Of a stretch of 64,000 nt of DNA, positions 26,258-34,320 are shown in pieces. Under the pieces are notes generated by a model. The model was not told where the DNA came from, searched no databases, and worked only from the letters and a program-made list of their open reading frames with translations. Source of the stretch: Methylobacterium sp. J-090 (lineage in GTDB: Bacteria > Pseudomonadota > Alphaproteobacteria > Rhizobiales > Beijerinckiaceae). Location: NCBI RefSeq assembly GCF_022829345.1, contig NZ_JAKSXV010000031.1:62001-126000 (forward strand), written 5' to 3'. Made by a program: the position numbers and the translations under genes. Within the stretch, counting starts at the first letter, position 1, and each line of letters begins with the position of its first letter.

Positions 26258-26734
26258 ATGAATCCCGCAAACGCCCCCGCCGACATCCCCGCCAGCCTCG
26301 ACCAGCTGCGCGGCCTGCACCTGCCCGCCGAGGCCGCCGGCGCGGCGCAGGGGCCCGTGGTCCTCGCCATCGCGCTCGGTTTCACGGCGGCTTTGCTCGT
26401 CGGCCTCGTACGGTTCTTGCGCGCGCGGCAGCGGGGCACCGTGCGCCGGGTCGCCGCGCGCGAACTCGCCGCCGCCAATGCCCTGCCGCCGGGGCCGCGC
26501 CGGGTCGCCCAGGCGCGACTCCTCCGCCGTCTCGCCCGCACCCTGCGGGGCGACGCGGCGGCCTCGACGCAGGGGAACGCCTGGGCCGCCACCCTCGACG
26601 GCCTGTTCGCCACGGACTTCTTCACCAAGGGCGCCGGCCGAACCTTCGCCGATGGGCTGTATCGCCGCGATCCGCCGGAGCCCGAGGCCATCGACGCCGA
26701 GCTCGTCCGGCTGATGCAGCGGATCGGGGCCTGA
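26258..26734 (+). CDS. DUF4381 domain membrane protein
   Basis: This 158-residue single-pass membrane protein has DUF4381-like features: a short N-terminal region (SLDQLRGLHLPA), one membrane helix (about 29-50; VVLAIALGFTAALLVGLVRFL), and a cytoplasmic domain with RRVAARELAAANALPPGPRRVAQARLLRRLARTL. Members occur next to MoxR, DUF58 and vWA proteins and are assumed to be part of the same complex. ATG 26249 (three codons upstream) is equally possible. It sits between the DUF58 and vWA genes, with a 2-bp gap before the next start. Confidence 0.75.
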   Translation: MNPANAPADIPASLDQLRGLHLPAEAAGAAQGPVVLAIALGFTAALLVGLVRFLRARQRGTVRRVAARELAAANALPPGPRRVAQARLLRRLARTLRGDAAASTQGNAWAATLDGLFATDFFTKGAGRTFADGLYRRDPPEPEAIDAELVRLMQRIGA

Positions 26735-26736
26735 GC

Positions 26737-27753
26737 ATGCCGAACTGGCTCACCGCGCTGGCCTCGGCGTTCGACCTCGCGAGCCCCTACGCCCTGCTGC
26801 TCCTCCCCCTGCCGCTTCTGGCCGCCCGCCTGATGCCGGCCGAGCGCGTCGGCTCGAGCGGGGCCCTGCGCGTGCCCGCCTCCCTCGTCGCCGCGGCGGC
26901 CCGGGGCGACAGCGTCGCCGCGCGCGGGCGCGGTCGCGCCGTGCTGGTCTGGACCCTGTGGGCGGCCCTGGTGGTGGCGCTCGCCGGCCCGCGCCTCGTC
27001 CTGCCCGCCACGGCGCTGCCGGCGTCGGGCCGTGAGATCATGCTGGTGATGGATCTGTCCGGCAGCATGGAGCGGCGCGACTTCGCCCTCGACGGCCAGA
27101 CGGTGAACCGCCTCGCGGCGGTCAAGCGCGTCGGCACCGACTTCATCCGCCGCCGGGCCGGCGACCGCATCGGCCTCGTGATCTTCGCCAACGAATCCTA
27201 CGTCGCCGCGAGCCCGAGCTTCGACACCGCCACCGTCGCCCGGGCGCTGGACGAGGCGACCATCGGGCTCGTGGGCCGCTCCACCGGCATCGGCGACGGC
27301 CTCGGCCTCGCCCTGAAGCGCCTCACCCCGCCGCCCTCGGCCGAGACCGGCGAGGCCGGCCCGCCCGTGACCGCCAAGGTGGTGATCCTGATGACGGACG
27401 GAGCCAACAACGCCGGCCAGACCACGCCACGCGATGTCGCGGGCCTCGCCAAGGAACTCGGGGTCCGGGTCCACACCATCGCGCTCGGGCCCCGCGACCT
27501 CTCCAACGCCGAGGGCGAGCAGGACGTGGTCGACACCGAGACCCTGCGGGAGATCGCCGAGCTCACCGGCGGCCGGATGTTCCGCGTGAAGACCACCGAG
27601 GATCTCGTCGGCATGGCGGACGCCATCGACGAGATCGAGGGCGGGCGCGCCAAGGCACCGCCGCTCCCGCTGCGCAAGGACCTGTGGCCGTGGCCCGCCG
27701 CCGTCGCGTTCCTGTGCGCGGCCGGCCTTCTCGCGGCGAGGCGGGTCGCGTGA
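26737..27753 (+). CDS. von Willebrand factor A membrane protein (BatA-like)
   Basis: This 338-residue membrane protein has an N-terminal Ala/Leu-rich membrane anchor (about 15-32), a second segment (about 64-82; LVWTLWAALVVALAGPRLVLPA), a vWA domain (about 94-290) and a C-terminal segment (about 312-332). The MIDAS is complete: DLSGSM at the start of the domain, then a conserved STGIGDGLGLAL, and TDGANNAG for the third ligand. It therefore probably binds a divalent metal and a protein ligand in the periplasm. It belongs to the Bat (aerotolerance-type) or MxaC group. Its stop overlaps the next gene's GTG start. Confidence 0.9.
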   Translation: MPNWLTALASAFDLASPYALLLLPLPLLAARLMPAERVGSSGALRVPASLVAAAARGDSVAARGRGRAVLVWTLWAALVVALAGPRLVLPATALPASGREIMLVMDLSGSMERRDFALDGQTVNRLAAVKRVGTDFIRRRAGDRIGLVIFANESYVAASPSFDTATVARALDEATIGLVGRSTGIGDGLGLALKRLTPPPSAETGEAGPPVTAKVVILMTDGANNAGQTTPRDVAGLAKELGVRVHTIALGPRDLSNAEGEQDVVDTETLREIAELTGGRMFRVKTTEDLVGMADAIDEIEGGRAKAPPLPLRKDLWPWPAAVAFLCAAGLLAARRVA

Positions 27754-28679
27754 GCCTCCTCGACACCCTCGCGGTCCTGCGGCCCTGGTGGCTCGCGGCG
27801 ATTCCGCTCGTCGTGGCCCTGGCCCTGCGCGCCGCCTGGCGCTCGGCGCCCCTGGGCGATTGGGCCAAGGCCGTCGATCCCGGCCTCATGGCGCTTCTGG
27901 CCAAGCGCGGTGCCGTGCTCGGCGGGCGGCGGCAGGCGAACCTCGCTGCGGCGCTGGCCGCCGGCCTCATCGCCGTGGCGCTCACGGGACCGGCCGTGGA
28001 GCGGCCCGACGCCACCACCTTCCGCAACCTCGACGCCACCGTCGTGGTGGTCGATCTCTCGCGCTCCGTCGCCGAGGGCGGGCGCCTCAAGGACGTGCGC
28101 CAGATCGCCGAGGGCGTCGCCCAGGCGGCCGGCACCCGCAGCGTCGCCGTGGTGGTCTATGCCGGCGACGCCTACCTGGCGATTCCGCCCACCACCGACC
28201 GCGATGCCCTCGCGTCCACCCTGTTCGCCCTCGACGGCGATACGGTGCCCGACCGGGGCACCCACCCCGAGCGCGGCCTGGCGCTCGCCCGCCGGACCCT
28301 CTCGGAGGCCGGCGTCATCGCCGGCGACGTGGTGCTGGTGACGGACGGCGACGGCATCGGGGACGCCGCCGCCCGCGAGGCCGCGGCGATCCGGGCCAAG
28401 GGATGGGCCCTGAGCGGCGTCTTCGTGCCCGCCGGTCCGGGCCTCCCGGCCGGCTCGCCGAAACCGAACCGCGCGGCCCTGGAGCGCCTCGTCGCCACGG
28501 GCGGCGGGCGGCTCGCCGACCTCGATGCCCCGACACCGGTCCTCGATGCCGTGGGTGCGAGCACGGCCCAGCATCTCGCCGCCGGCGGCTACACCGTCCT
28601 GGCCTTCGCCGATCTCGGGCGCTGGCTGATCCTGCTGGCGCTCCTGCCGGCGCTGGCCCTGTTCCGCCGGAGCGCCTGA
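27750..28679 (+). CDS. Second von Willebrand factor A membrane protein (BatB/MxaL-like)
   Basis: This 309-residue vWA protein starts from GTG 27750, which overlaps the stop of the preceding vWA gene as GTGA. It has a hydrophobic N-terminus (about 12-25), a second membrane segment (about 65-80), a vWA fold with the MIDAS motif DLSRSV, then VTDGDGIGDAAA, and a C-terminal membrane helix (about 288-305). The two vWA proteins probably pair, as BatA and BatB do. Its stop TGA overlaps the next ATG by one base (TGATG), so the operon is tightly coupled. The ligand is unknown. Confidence 0.88.
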   Translation: MSLLDTLAVLRPWWLAAIPLVVALALRAAWRSAPLGDWAKAVDPGLMALLAKRGAVLGGRRQANLAAALAAGLIAVALTGPAVERPDATTFRNLDATVVVVDLSRSVAEGGRLKDVRQIAEGVAQAAGTRSVAVVVYAGDAYLAIPPTTDRDALASTLFALDGDTVPDRGTHPERGLALARRTLSEAGVIAGDVVLVTDGDGIGDAAAREAAAIRAKGWALSGVFVPAGPGLPAGSPKPNRAALERLVATGGGRLADLDAPTPVLDAVGASTAQHLAAGGYTVLAFADLGRWLILLALLPALALFRRSA

Positions 28680-29575
28680 TGCGCCGCGCATTTCCGTTCG
28701 CCCTCCCACGCCGCTGGACCACATGGGCGCGCCTCGCCGGCCTCGGGTTGGCGGCGGTCGGCATCCTCGGCCTCGCCCTGGTGTCGCAGCCGCGCACCGG
28801 CCTCGGACGCACCCTCATGGGCCTCGGCCTGCCCGGGGCCGCCGCCGCCATCCTCGACGATCCGGCCTGGCGCGGACCCGCCCTCTATCAGGCGGGGCGT
28901 TTCGAGGAGGCCGCCGCCCTGTTCCGCGCCGCCGGGCGGCGCGGCGCGTACAATCTCGGCAACGCCCTCGCCAGGGCCGGCGACCTGCAAGGGGCGCTGG
29001 ACGCCTACGACGCGGCGCTCACCTACAACCCGCGCGACGCCGACGCCCAGGCCAACCGCTCGCTCATCGCCCGCCTCGTCGACGAGGGGGCCGGCGATCC
29101 CGGCAAGGGCGGCGGGGTCGCCAATGCCACGGCGACCACGGGCGCGCGTTACAACAAGACCGCGAACCAGGACCCCAACGACGACACCCAGGCGACGTCA
29201 AGCGGCGAGGGACTGGCCGGCAACAAGGAGGGTGGCACCACTTCCTCGACGCCGGGCAACAGCAAGGTGGCGCGGCGCGGCAAGGCCGAGCAGGTCTCGG
29301 TGGAGTCCGGCAAGGGCGAGGCGCGCGGTTCGGCCAGCGACGCCGCCGGGCGCGGGCGCATGGGCGCTGGCTCGGCCATGGTCGCCGCCGCCCCCGAGAA
29401 GGAGGTGCGCCGGGTGACGAAGAGCTTCGAGGCCCACGAGATCCGGCCCGACCGCCTCTGGCTCCAGACCCTGCCCGACGATCCCGGCCGCTATCTCAAG
29501 CTGCGGCTCAAGGCCGAGCAGGCCGTGCGCGTGGAGGCCGGCACCGCGGTGCCGGGGGGAAGCAACCCATGGTGA
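28679..29575 (+). CDS. TPR-containing membrane protein (BatC/MxaK-like)
   Basis: This 298-residue protein has an N-terminal membrane segment (about 18-36) and TPR-like repeats over residues 65-128 (ALYQAGRFEEAAALFRAAGRRGAYNLGNALARAGDLQGALDAYDAAL). A low-complexity Gly/Thr/Ala/Lys linker (about 132-235) carries several N-Q-D clusters, and a conserved C-terminal block follows (EIRPDRLWLQTLPDDPGRYLKLRL). The last block is shared with BatC-like proteins. It fits the operon as a periplasmic scaffold. The ATGGTGA at its end contains the stop and an in-frame ATG of the next frame. Confidence 0.82.
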   Translation: MRRAFPFALPRRWTTWARLAGLGLAAVGILGLALVSQPRTGLGRTLMGLGLPGAAAAILDDPAWRGPALYQAGRFEEAAALFRAAGRRGAYNLGNALARAGDLQGALDAYDAALTYNPRDADAQANRSLIARLVDEGAGDPGKGGGVANATATTGARYNKTANQDPNDDTQATSSGEGLAGNKEGGTTSSTPGNSKVARRGKAEQVSVESGKGEARGSASDAAGRGRMGAGSAMVAAAPEKEVRRVTKSFEAHEIRPDRLWLQTLPDDPGRYLKLRLKAEQAVRVEAGTAVPGGSNPW

Positions 29576-29638
29576 GCTTTGGCCGCGAGCCCAAACCGTC
29601 GTCCCTGGCCAGTCCTGGCGGAGGAGCCACACCCGGCT

Positions 29639-29730
29639 CCCTCTCCTGGAAGGAGAGGGTTGGGGTGAGGTGTGCGAACTCTCCGGAAAGGTCGCACACC
29701 TCACCCTGTCCCTCTCCTTCCAGGAGAGGG
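29639..29730. repeat. Composite palindromic repeat between the TPR and BatD-like genes
   Basis: The 92-bp structure has nested arms. The outer 21-bp arms (29639-29659 and 29710-29730) are perfect reverse complements and each is itself nearly palindromic (CCCTCTCC...GGAGAGGG). The inner 15-bp arms are GGGTGAGGTGTGCGA at 29663-29677 and its reverse complement at 29692-29706, with a 14-nt loop. The GAGAGGG type sequence resembles dispersed palindromic elements of proteobacterial intergenic regions. It could be a non-autonomous element, a strong RNA hairpin or both. Copies elsewhere in the genome cannot be checked here. Confidence 0.85.
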
Positions 29731-29769
29731 GACCCGCGCTCGTCTCGAAATTGGTTCGCGCGTGCGAGC

Positions 29770-31032
29770 ATGGGCGCATTCGCAGCCTGCGTTCTGCCAA
29801 TCCTGCTTCTCTTCTCCATCCCCGCCCGCGCCGAGATCGACCCCGGCGACCTCACCCTCACGGTGACCCCGGAGCGCAACGGCAACGCCGATCCGTTCTC
29901 CCGCGAGATGGTGCTGCTGCGCATCCACGGGGTCTACCGCCAGCCGATCCTGCTGGAGGAGGTGATCCAGCCGTCGCTGGCGAACTTCAGCTGGACCCAA
30001 CTCGGCCGCGACCTCTGGACGAAAACGAAAATGCCCGATGGGCAGAACGCCATCGCCTTCGACCGGGTGGTGGCGGTCTTCCCGCACCATGCGGGCGACT
30101 TCACCATCGAGCCGTTCCTCCATCGCCTCACCATCAACGACGGCGGCGTCCGCAAAGTGGTCGACGTGCCCTCGCCCCCGGTGCAGCTCTCCGTGGCCAA
30201 CTGGACGAAGCCCGTGGGCGGCCCCGACGCCAAGGAGCCGTGGTGGCTGCCGGCCCGCGAGGTCACCATCACGGATTCCTGGAGTCCCGACCCGGAGACG
30301 GTGAAAATCGGCGAGAGCACCCGGCGCATCGTCACCCTGGAGGCCCACGGCATGGTCGCCGAAGGCCTGCCGCCCCGGCCGGTCATGCGCACGCGCGGCA
30401 TCCTCACCTTCGCCGGCCCCGTGACCCGCGAGACCATCATCACCCCCACGGGCCCCATCGCCCGGGCGACCTACCAGTGGGACGTCCGGCCGGCCATCGC
30501 GGAGGTGATCCCGTTGGATGCCATCGTCATCCCGTGGTTCGACACCGTGTCGCGCACCCTGCGCGAGGCGGAGATCCCGGCCCGGCAGATCGGCGGCGGC
30601 CTGCCCGACCGCGACGAGGACGCCAAGCCCGTGGCGCCCGCTTCGCCCATCGCCGTCATGGCGGCGGCCCTGGCCGCGTTCGGCCTCGGTCTGGCGCTCA
30701 TCGGGTTCGGGGCGCCGAAGCGGCCGCGTCCGCGCCTCGACCGTGCCACCCGGGGTGCCCTCGCCAGGGCCGCCGCCGCCGGTGATGCGGTCGCATTTCG
30801 GACCCACCTCGCGCCCGTCCTCCAGCGGGCACCGGACCTCGCGCGGGCCTGGCGTGCCAATCCCGAGATCACCGCCGGCCTCGATGCCCTCGACGGCGCC
30901 CTCTACGGGCGCGGCCCGGCGACCGCCCTCGATCTGCCCGACCTCGCCCGCCGCCTCTCGCGGCCGGTCCCCGGTTCGACCCACTCGGTCCCGGACCGGG
31001 GACGGCTGGCCGACCTCGACGGGCGGACCTGA
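29770..31032 (+). CDS. BatD-like (oxygen-tolerance family) membrane protein
   Basis: This 420-residue protein starts from ATG 29770 with a signal peptide (MGAFAACVLPILLLFSIPARA). The mature part has Ig-like beta domains (about 24-250; EVILLRIHGVYRQPILLEEVIQ, VTITDSWSPDPETVKIGESTRRIVTLEAHG), a membrane helix near 300-320 (IAVMAAALAAFGLGLALIGF) and a cytoplasmic tail. This fits BatD or MxaA-like proteins, which cap these operons. An in-frame ATG at 29569, overlapping the stop of the TPR gene, would add 67 residues, but these run through the palindromic repeat and lack a signal peptide. Confidence 0.78.
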   Translation: MGAFAACVLPILLLFSIPARAEIDPGDLTLTVTPERNGNADPFSREMVLLRIHGVYRQPILLEEVIQPSLANFSWTQLGRDLWTKTKMPDGQNAIAFDRVVAVFPHHAGDFTIEPFLHRLTINDGGVRKVVDVPSPPVQLSVANWTKPVGGPDAKEPWWLPAREVTITDSWSPDPETVKIGESTRRIVTLEAHGMVAEGLPPRPVMRTRGILTFAGPVTRETIITPTGPIARATYQWDVRPAIAEVIPLDAIVIPWFDTVSRTLREAEIPARQIGGGLPDRDEDAKPVAPASPIAVMAAALAAFGLGLALIGFGAPKRPRPRLDRATRGALARAAAAGDAVAFRTHLAPVLQRAPDLARAWRANPEITAGLDALDGALYGRGPATALDLPDLARRLSRPVPGSTHSVPDRGRLADLDGRT

Positions 31033-31098
31033 CACGTCGTCATGGTTAACCATCGGTTTACGCCCCTCTGCCAACCCTGGCGCGCAGGGAGCGGAGCG

Positions 31099-31485
31099 AT
31101 GCGGGTGAGGTCGGAGACGAGGAAACGGCGGTATCCGATGGGCCTGATCGCCCTCTCGCTCCTGGCCGGCTCGCCCGTCCGCGCGGCGGATTTCACCGAA
31201 ACCGGCCGACGCTTCGACGACCCGGAGGCGGCCTACGCCGAACCCCTGCCGCGCTACTTCCCCCGGGCTGACGGTGACGGCCCCGCGGTGCGGCATTTGC
31301 CCATTCCGCGCCGGCAGATCGCCGGCTGCATCCCGCGCCGGGTGCCTGTGCCCACCGACCGGTCGGGCGATCCGAGTTACGTCGGCTCCGCCTACGGTCT
31401 CGGCAAGCCGAGCTATTACGGGTTCACGCCGCCGCTCGGCGTCGACGATCCCTACGGCCGGCCGCTGCTGCCCTACTGTCCCTGA
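31099..31485 (+). CDS. Small secreted hypothetical protein
   Basis: This 128-residue protein starts from ATG 31099 with a GGGAGCGGAGC ribosome-binding site. A signal region (about residues 13-29; MGLIALSLLAGSPVRAADF) suggests export; the basic start (RVRSETRKRRYP) fits a signal peptide n-region. The mature protein is rich in Pro, Tyr and Gly (PLPRYFPRADGDGP, SYVGSAYGLGKPSYYGFTPPLG) and has two Cys. No domain was recognised. It is on its own between the MoxR operon and panC in the same direction; a start at the inner ATG 31138 is possible. Confidence 0.6.
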   Translation: MRVRSETRKRRYPMGLIALSLLAGSPVRAADFTETGRRFDDPEAAYAEPLPRYFPRADGDGPAVRHLPIPRRQIAGCIPRRVPVPTDRSGDPSYVGSAYGLGKPSYYGFTPPLGVDDPYGRPLLPYCP

Positions 31486-31585
31486 CGACTGGCGCCGGAG
31501 CGGCGGGGCGATTAGGTCTGCGCCCATGCCCGCGATCCCATGCGCACGATCCGAAAGACTGCGCGCGACCCAGACGGAGCCTCCC

Positions 31586-32446
31586 GTGTCCGATCAAGCC
31601 ATCCTCCGGTTCGAGGCCGTGGCCCCCTTGCGGGCGCAGGTCGCGGTGTGGCGCCGCGCCGGCGAGTCCGTGGTGCTGGTGCCGACCATGGGCGCCCTGC
31701 ACGCCGGCCACCTCGCTCTCGTGGCGCGGGCGCGCGACCTCGGACGCCGCGTGGTGGCGAGCATCTTCGTCAACCCGACGCAGTTCGGCCCCACCGAGGA
31801 TTTTTCGCGGTATCCGCGCGACACCGAGGCCGACCTTCGCCTGTTGGCCGAAGCCGGGGCGGACGCCGCCTACCTGCCCGACGTCGCCACCATGTACCCG
31901 CCCGACTTCTCCACCCGCATCGAGGTCGATGGCCTCACGCAGGGCCTGTGCGGCGCATTCCGGCCGGGACATTTCTCCGGGGTCGCCACCGTGGTGACGA
32001 AGCTCCTCAACCAAGCCCGGCCCGACATCGCCCTGTTCGGCGAGAAGGACTACCAGCAGCTCCTGGTGATCCGCCGCGCCGTGCGCGACCTCGACCTGCC
32101 CGTGGCGATCCTGGGCGTGCCGACCCTGCGGGAGTCCGACGGCCTCGCCCTGTCCTCGCGCAACCGCTACTTGAGCGCGGAGGAGCGGGCTGTGGCGCCC
32201 CGGCTGCACGCGGTCCTGACCGGCATTGCCGAGGGCCTGTCGGCGGGGGCCGAGGCGGGGCCGCTCCTGGCCGAGGGGCACGCCGCCCTGGAAGCCGCCG
32301 GCTTCGCGCCCGTGCAGTACCTCGACATCCGCGATGCCGAGACCCTGGCGCCGGTCACACGGGCCGATCGCCCCGTGCGGGTCCTGGCGGCGGCCTATCT
32401 CGGCCGCACCCGCCTCATCGACAATGTCGCCGCGCTCAGGCCTTGA
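31586..32446 (+). CDS. panC: Pantoate-beta-alanine ligase (pantothenate synthetase)
   Basis: PanC joins D-pantoate to beta-alanine with ATP, the last step of pantothenate and so coenzyme A biosynthesis. It is full length at 286 residues from GTG 31586. Motifs are VPTMGALHAGHLALV (the HIGH motif of the adenylating fold), FVNPTQFGP, VDGLTQGLCGAFRPGHFSGVATVV, GEKDYQQLLVIRR, and LALSSRNRYLS, the KMSKS-like loop. It lies between a small secreted-protein gene and the convergent esterase gene (stop overlapped by about 11 bp). No panB or panD is within the window. Confidence 0.95.
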   Translation: MSDQAILRFEAVAPLRAQVAVWRRAGESVVLVPTMGALHAGHLALVARARDLGRRVVASIFVNPTQFGPTEDFSRYPRDTEADLRLLAEAGADAAYLPDVATMYPPDFSTRIEVDGLTQGLCGAFRPGHFSGVATVVTKLLNQARPDIALFGEKDYQQLLVIRRAVRDLDLPVAILGVPTLRESDGLALSSRNRYLSAEERAVAPRLHAVLTGIAEGLSAGAEAGPLLAEGHAALEAAGFAPVQYLDIRDAETLAPVTRADRPVRVLAAAYLGRTRLIDNVAALRP

Positions 32447-33653
32447 GCGGGTTGGCCAGGAAGAAGTTCAGCATGGCGCGCGACGCGTCCGGCCCGCGCG
32501 GATCGGTGTAGCTCCCCGCAATGGTGCCGCCGGACCAGGCATGACCGAGGCCCCGCACCATCCAGCTCTCGACGGAGACGTGACCCTTCGTGTCGGCGTA
32601 GCGGGTGCGGAGGTAGGGCAGGCCGCCCGCGCTGACGGCCTCCGTGGTCTCGGGCGTCAGACCGCCGATGCCCGCCTGAGCCAGGGCCTGGGCGCCGTTG
32701 CGCGGATTGACCGTGCCGTCGCTCTCGCCGTGGAAGACGATGGTCGGCATCGGGGTCACGGGAGCGATGCAATCCGCTTCGGCCACGGGACCCAGGCGCA
32801 TCACCGTCAGGGCCGCCGAGACATCACGGGCGCAGCCCGCCGCCAGCCCCGAATGGATGCCCACGGCTGCGAACAGTTCGGGGTAGGCATGGGCTACGTT
32901 GGCCGCCGCCGCTCCGCCCGCCGACAGGCCGGCGATGAAGACCTGACGCGGATCGATCCCGTACTCGGCGATCACCGCCCGGGTCAGGCCGGCGATGATG
33001 CCGGTCTCGCCGGCCTCGCGGTCCTGCTCGCCGGGCTGGAACCAGTTCCAGCAGCGCTGGCCGTTGGCCCGGCTGGACTGGCCCGGATAGGCGACGGTGA
33101 ACCCGTGCGCCTCGGCCAGCGCGTTCATCCCGGTGCCGGCGGCGAAGTCGTCGGGCGACTGGCTGCAGCCATGGAGCATCACCACGAGGGGACGGTTGCG
33201 CGCCCGTGAGCCGGGCACGAACAGCTTGTAGTCGCGCGTCCCGTGCTCGCCGGTGAAGGAGCGCTCGACGAACCTGTCCTCGTCCCGGACGGATTCGGGC
33301 TCCATCACCTGGCGGCCGAGCACATCCAGCCCGCGCTGACCCGGCTCCTGCGCGCCGCCGCCCAAGCCCTGCACGCCCAAGCCCTGCACGCCCAGGCCAT
33401 GAAGGACCGGGGCGACGCTGCGCCCGAGACCCTGCGTCACGGTCTCCACCACCTTGCGCAGGCGGTCGGTGAGACCGGCCTCGGCCGTGTGGGAGACCGC
33501 GCCCTGCGGCTCGTTCATGCCGTTGGTCTTGCCGTCGCCCAAGCTGCGCTGGATCAGCGCCGAGGCGTCGCCCAGGCGTCCGTTGGCGGTGAGGCGGGTC
33601 GCCTCCATCATGTCCGCCATGCGGTCCTGCATCCGGTTCTGTTGATCGCTCAT
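32436..33653 (-). CDS. PHB-depolymerase-family esterase
   Basis: This 405-residue esterase of the LpqC/PHB-depolymerase family hydrolyses ester bonds in polyesters or feruloyl-type substrates; here the natural substrate is unknown. From residue 155 it has VVMLHGCSQSPDDFAAGTGMNALAEAHGFTVAYPGQ, then CWNWFQPGEQDREAGE typical of the family. The Ser nucleophile is Ser244 in GLSAGGAA, the Asp lies near HGESDGTVNPRNG, and the His is in GLGHAWSGG. The first 150 residues include an in-frame GLGVQ tandem repeat near 86-98 and no signal peptide. ATG 33653 is used; the longer upstream frame is unsupported. It is downstream of a ribbon-helix-helix gene, which may regulate it. Confidence 0.85.
   Translation of the reverse strand: MSDQQNRMQDRMADMMEATRLTANGRLGDASALIQRSLGDGKTNGMNEPQGAVSHTAEAGLTDRLRKVVETVTQGLGRSVAPVLHGLGVQGLGVQGLGGGAQEPGQRGLDVLGRQVMEPESVRDEDRFVERSFTGEHGTRDYKLFVPGSRARNRPLVVMLHGCSQSPDDFAAGTGMNALAEAHGFTVAYPGQSSRANGQRCWNWFQPGEQDREAGETGIIAGLTRAVIAEYGIDPRQVFIAGLSAGGAAAANVAHAYPELFAAVGIHSGLAAGCARDVSAALTVMRLGPVAEADCIAPVTPMPTIVFHGESDGTVNPRNGAQALAQAGIGGLTPETTEAVSAGGLPYLRTRYADTKGHVSVESWMVRGLGHAWSGGTIAGSYTDPRGPDASRAMLNFFLANPLKA
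33361..33398 (-). repeat. 15-bp in-frame tandem repeat in the esterase gene
   Basis: CCCAAGCCCTGCACG at 33361-33375 is repeated at 33376-33390, with a partial third copy to 33398. Read on the minus strand it encodes the GLGVQ units of the esterase's N-terminal region. Confidence 0.85.
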
Positions 33654-33727
33654 CGAAACAATCGCTTTCAGGCTCGATGCGACGCGGGGAACGGACGAGC
33701 GGTCCGGGGCGCAAATCGGGAGGAAGG

Positions 33728-34153
33728 TCAGCGCAGGCGGTCGGCCAAGGCTGCCTTGACGGCCGGGCTCGCCTGCAGGCTGCCCATGACCTCGATGGAC
33801 GCGATGGCGGCGCGTGCCAGTTCGGGAGAGACGTCGGCAGCGATGCTGGCCAGCCCCAGGACGCGGATGTCGAGGGTGGTGCCGGCATCGCGGTGGGCTT
33901 CGAGATCGGCGCGGCCGTAGCGGCGCAGGCCGAGTTCCACCCGCTTGCGCGCCACGGACTGGCGCGTCACCTCGGCGTGCCGCTCGATCTGGTTGCGCAC
34001 GGCCGTGCGGATGAAGTCGGATCGGTTGGCGTAGACGCTCTCGGACACGAGAAGATCGATGTGTCCGAGATCGACGTAGCCGAGATTGATCGTGATCTTT
34101 TCGCTGTCCCCGATCCGCATCGCGGGTCGAGCCTTGTCCATTATCCCGAGCAC
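33728..34153 (-). CDS. Ribbon-helix-helix DNA-binding regulator
   Basis: This 141-residue protein has a CopG/Arc-type ribbon-helix-helix near the N-terminus (about residues 19-62; EKITINLGYVDLGHIDLLVSESVYANRSDFIRTAVRNQIERH). The first strand and both helices are clear. The second half (about 62-141) is helical with no recognised motif and may bind a ligand or a partner. A GTG at 34153 has GGAG 6 nt upstream and is used; ATG 34141 (MDKARPAM) is equally plausible. It lies 74 bp upstream of the PHB-depolymerase-like gene on the same strand. Two palindromes at its promoter suggest autoregulation. Confidence 0.78.
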   Translation of the reverse strand: MLGIMDKARPAMRIGDSEKITINLGYVDLGHIDLLVSESVYANRSDFIRTAVRNQIERHAEVTRQSVARKRVELGLRRYGRADLEAHRDAGTTLDIRVLGLASIAADVSPELARAAIASIEVMGSLQASPAVKAALADRLR

Positions 34154-34164
34154 GGCCAACTCCA

Positions 34165-34186
34165 ATACCATCCGCCAGGATGGTAT
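34165..34186. promoter_or_regulatory. Operator candidate: 9-bp-arm palindrome ahead of the RHH gene
   Basis: ATACCATCC (34165-34173) and GGATGGTAT (34178-34186) are perfect inverted arms around GCCA. It starts 12 bp upstream of the GTG start of the RHH gene and overlaps a plausible -10 (TATACC on the minus strand). This is where an autorepressor would bind; Arc/CopG proteins often use such palindromes. Confidence 0.55.
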
Positions 34187-34200
34187 ATGGAGGACCTATG

Positions 34201-34231
34201 GTGCGGCGCAATATGAAATATTGCGCCGCAC
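34201..34231. promoter_or_regulatory. Long palindrome between the Mo-hydroxylase operon and the RHH gene
   Basis: Arms GTGCGGCGCAATAT (34201-34214) and its exact reverse complement (34218-34231) surround a 3-nt loop GAA. It lies between the end of the convergently approaching Mo-enzyme operon (34321) and the RHH gene on the same strand. There is no T-run, so it may be a terminator for the operon or a second operator. A TTGCGC inside it is spaced 18 bp from TATACC, giving a candidate -35/-10 pair for the RHH gene. Confidence 0.5.
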
Positions 34232-34320
34232 TCTCAGGCATTATCGTATGAGGTGGGTGGCTCCGGGCAGCGCGTCGTCCACGGGTCCGGCGCGATGAAT
34301 CTCCGGAGACGTCGGACCAT

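Noticed and set aside
34201..34231. A classic rho-independent terminator
   Set aside because: The hairpin is perfect, but no T-run follows on either strand, so it is listed as a palindrome of uncertain role.
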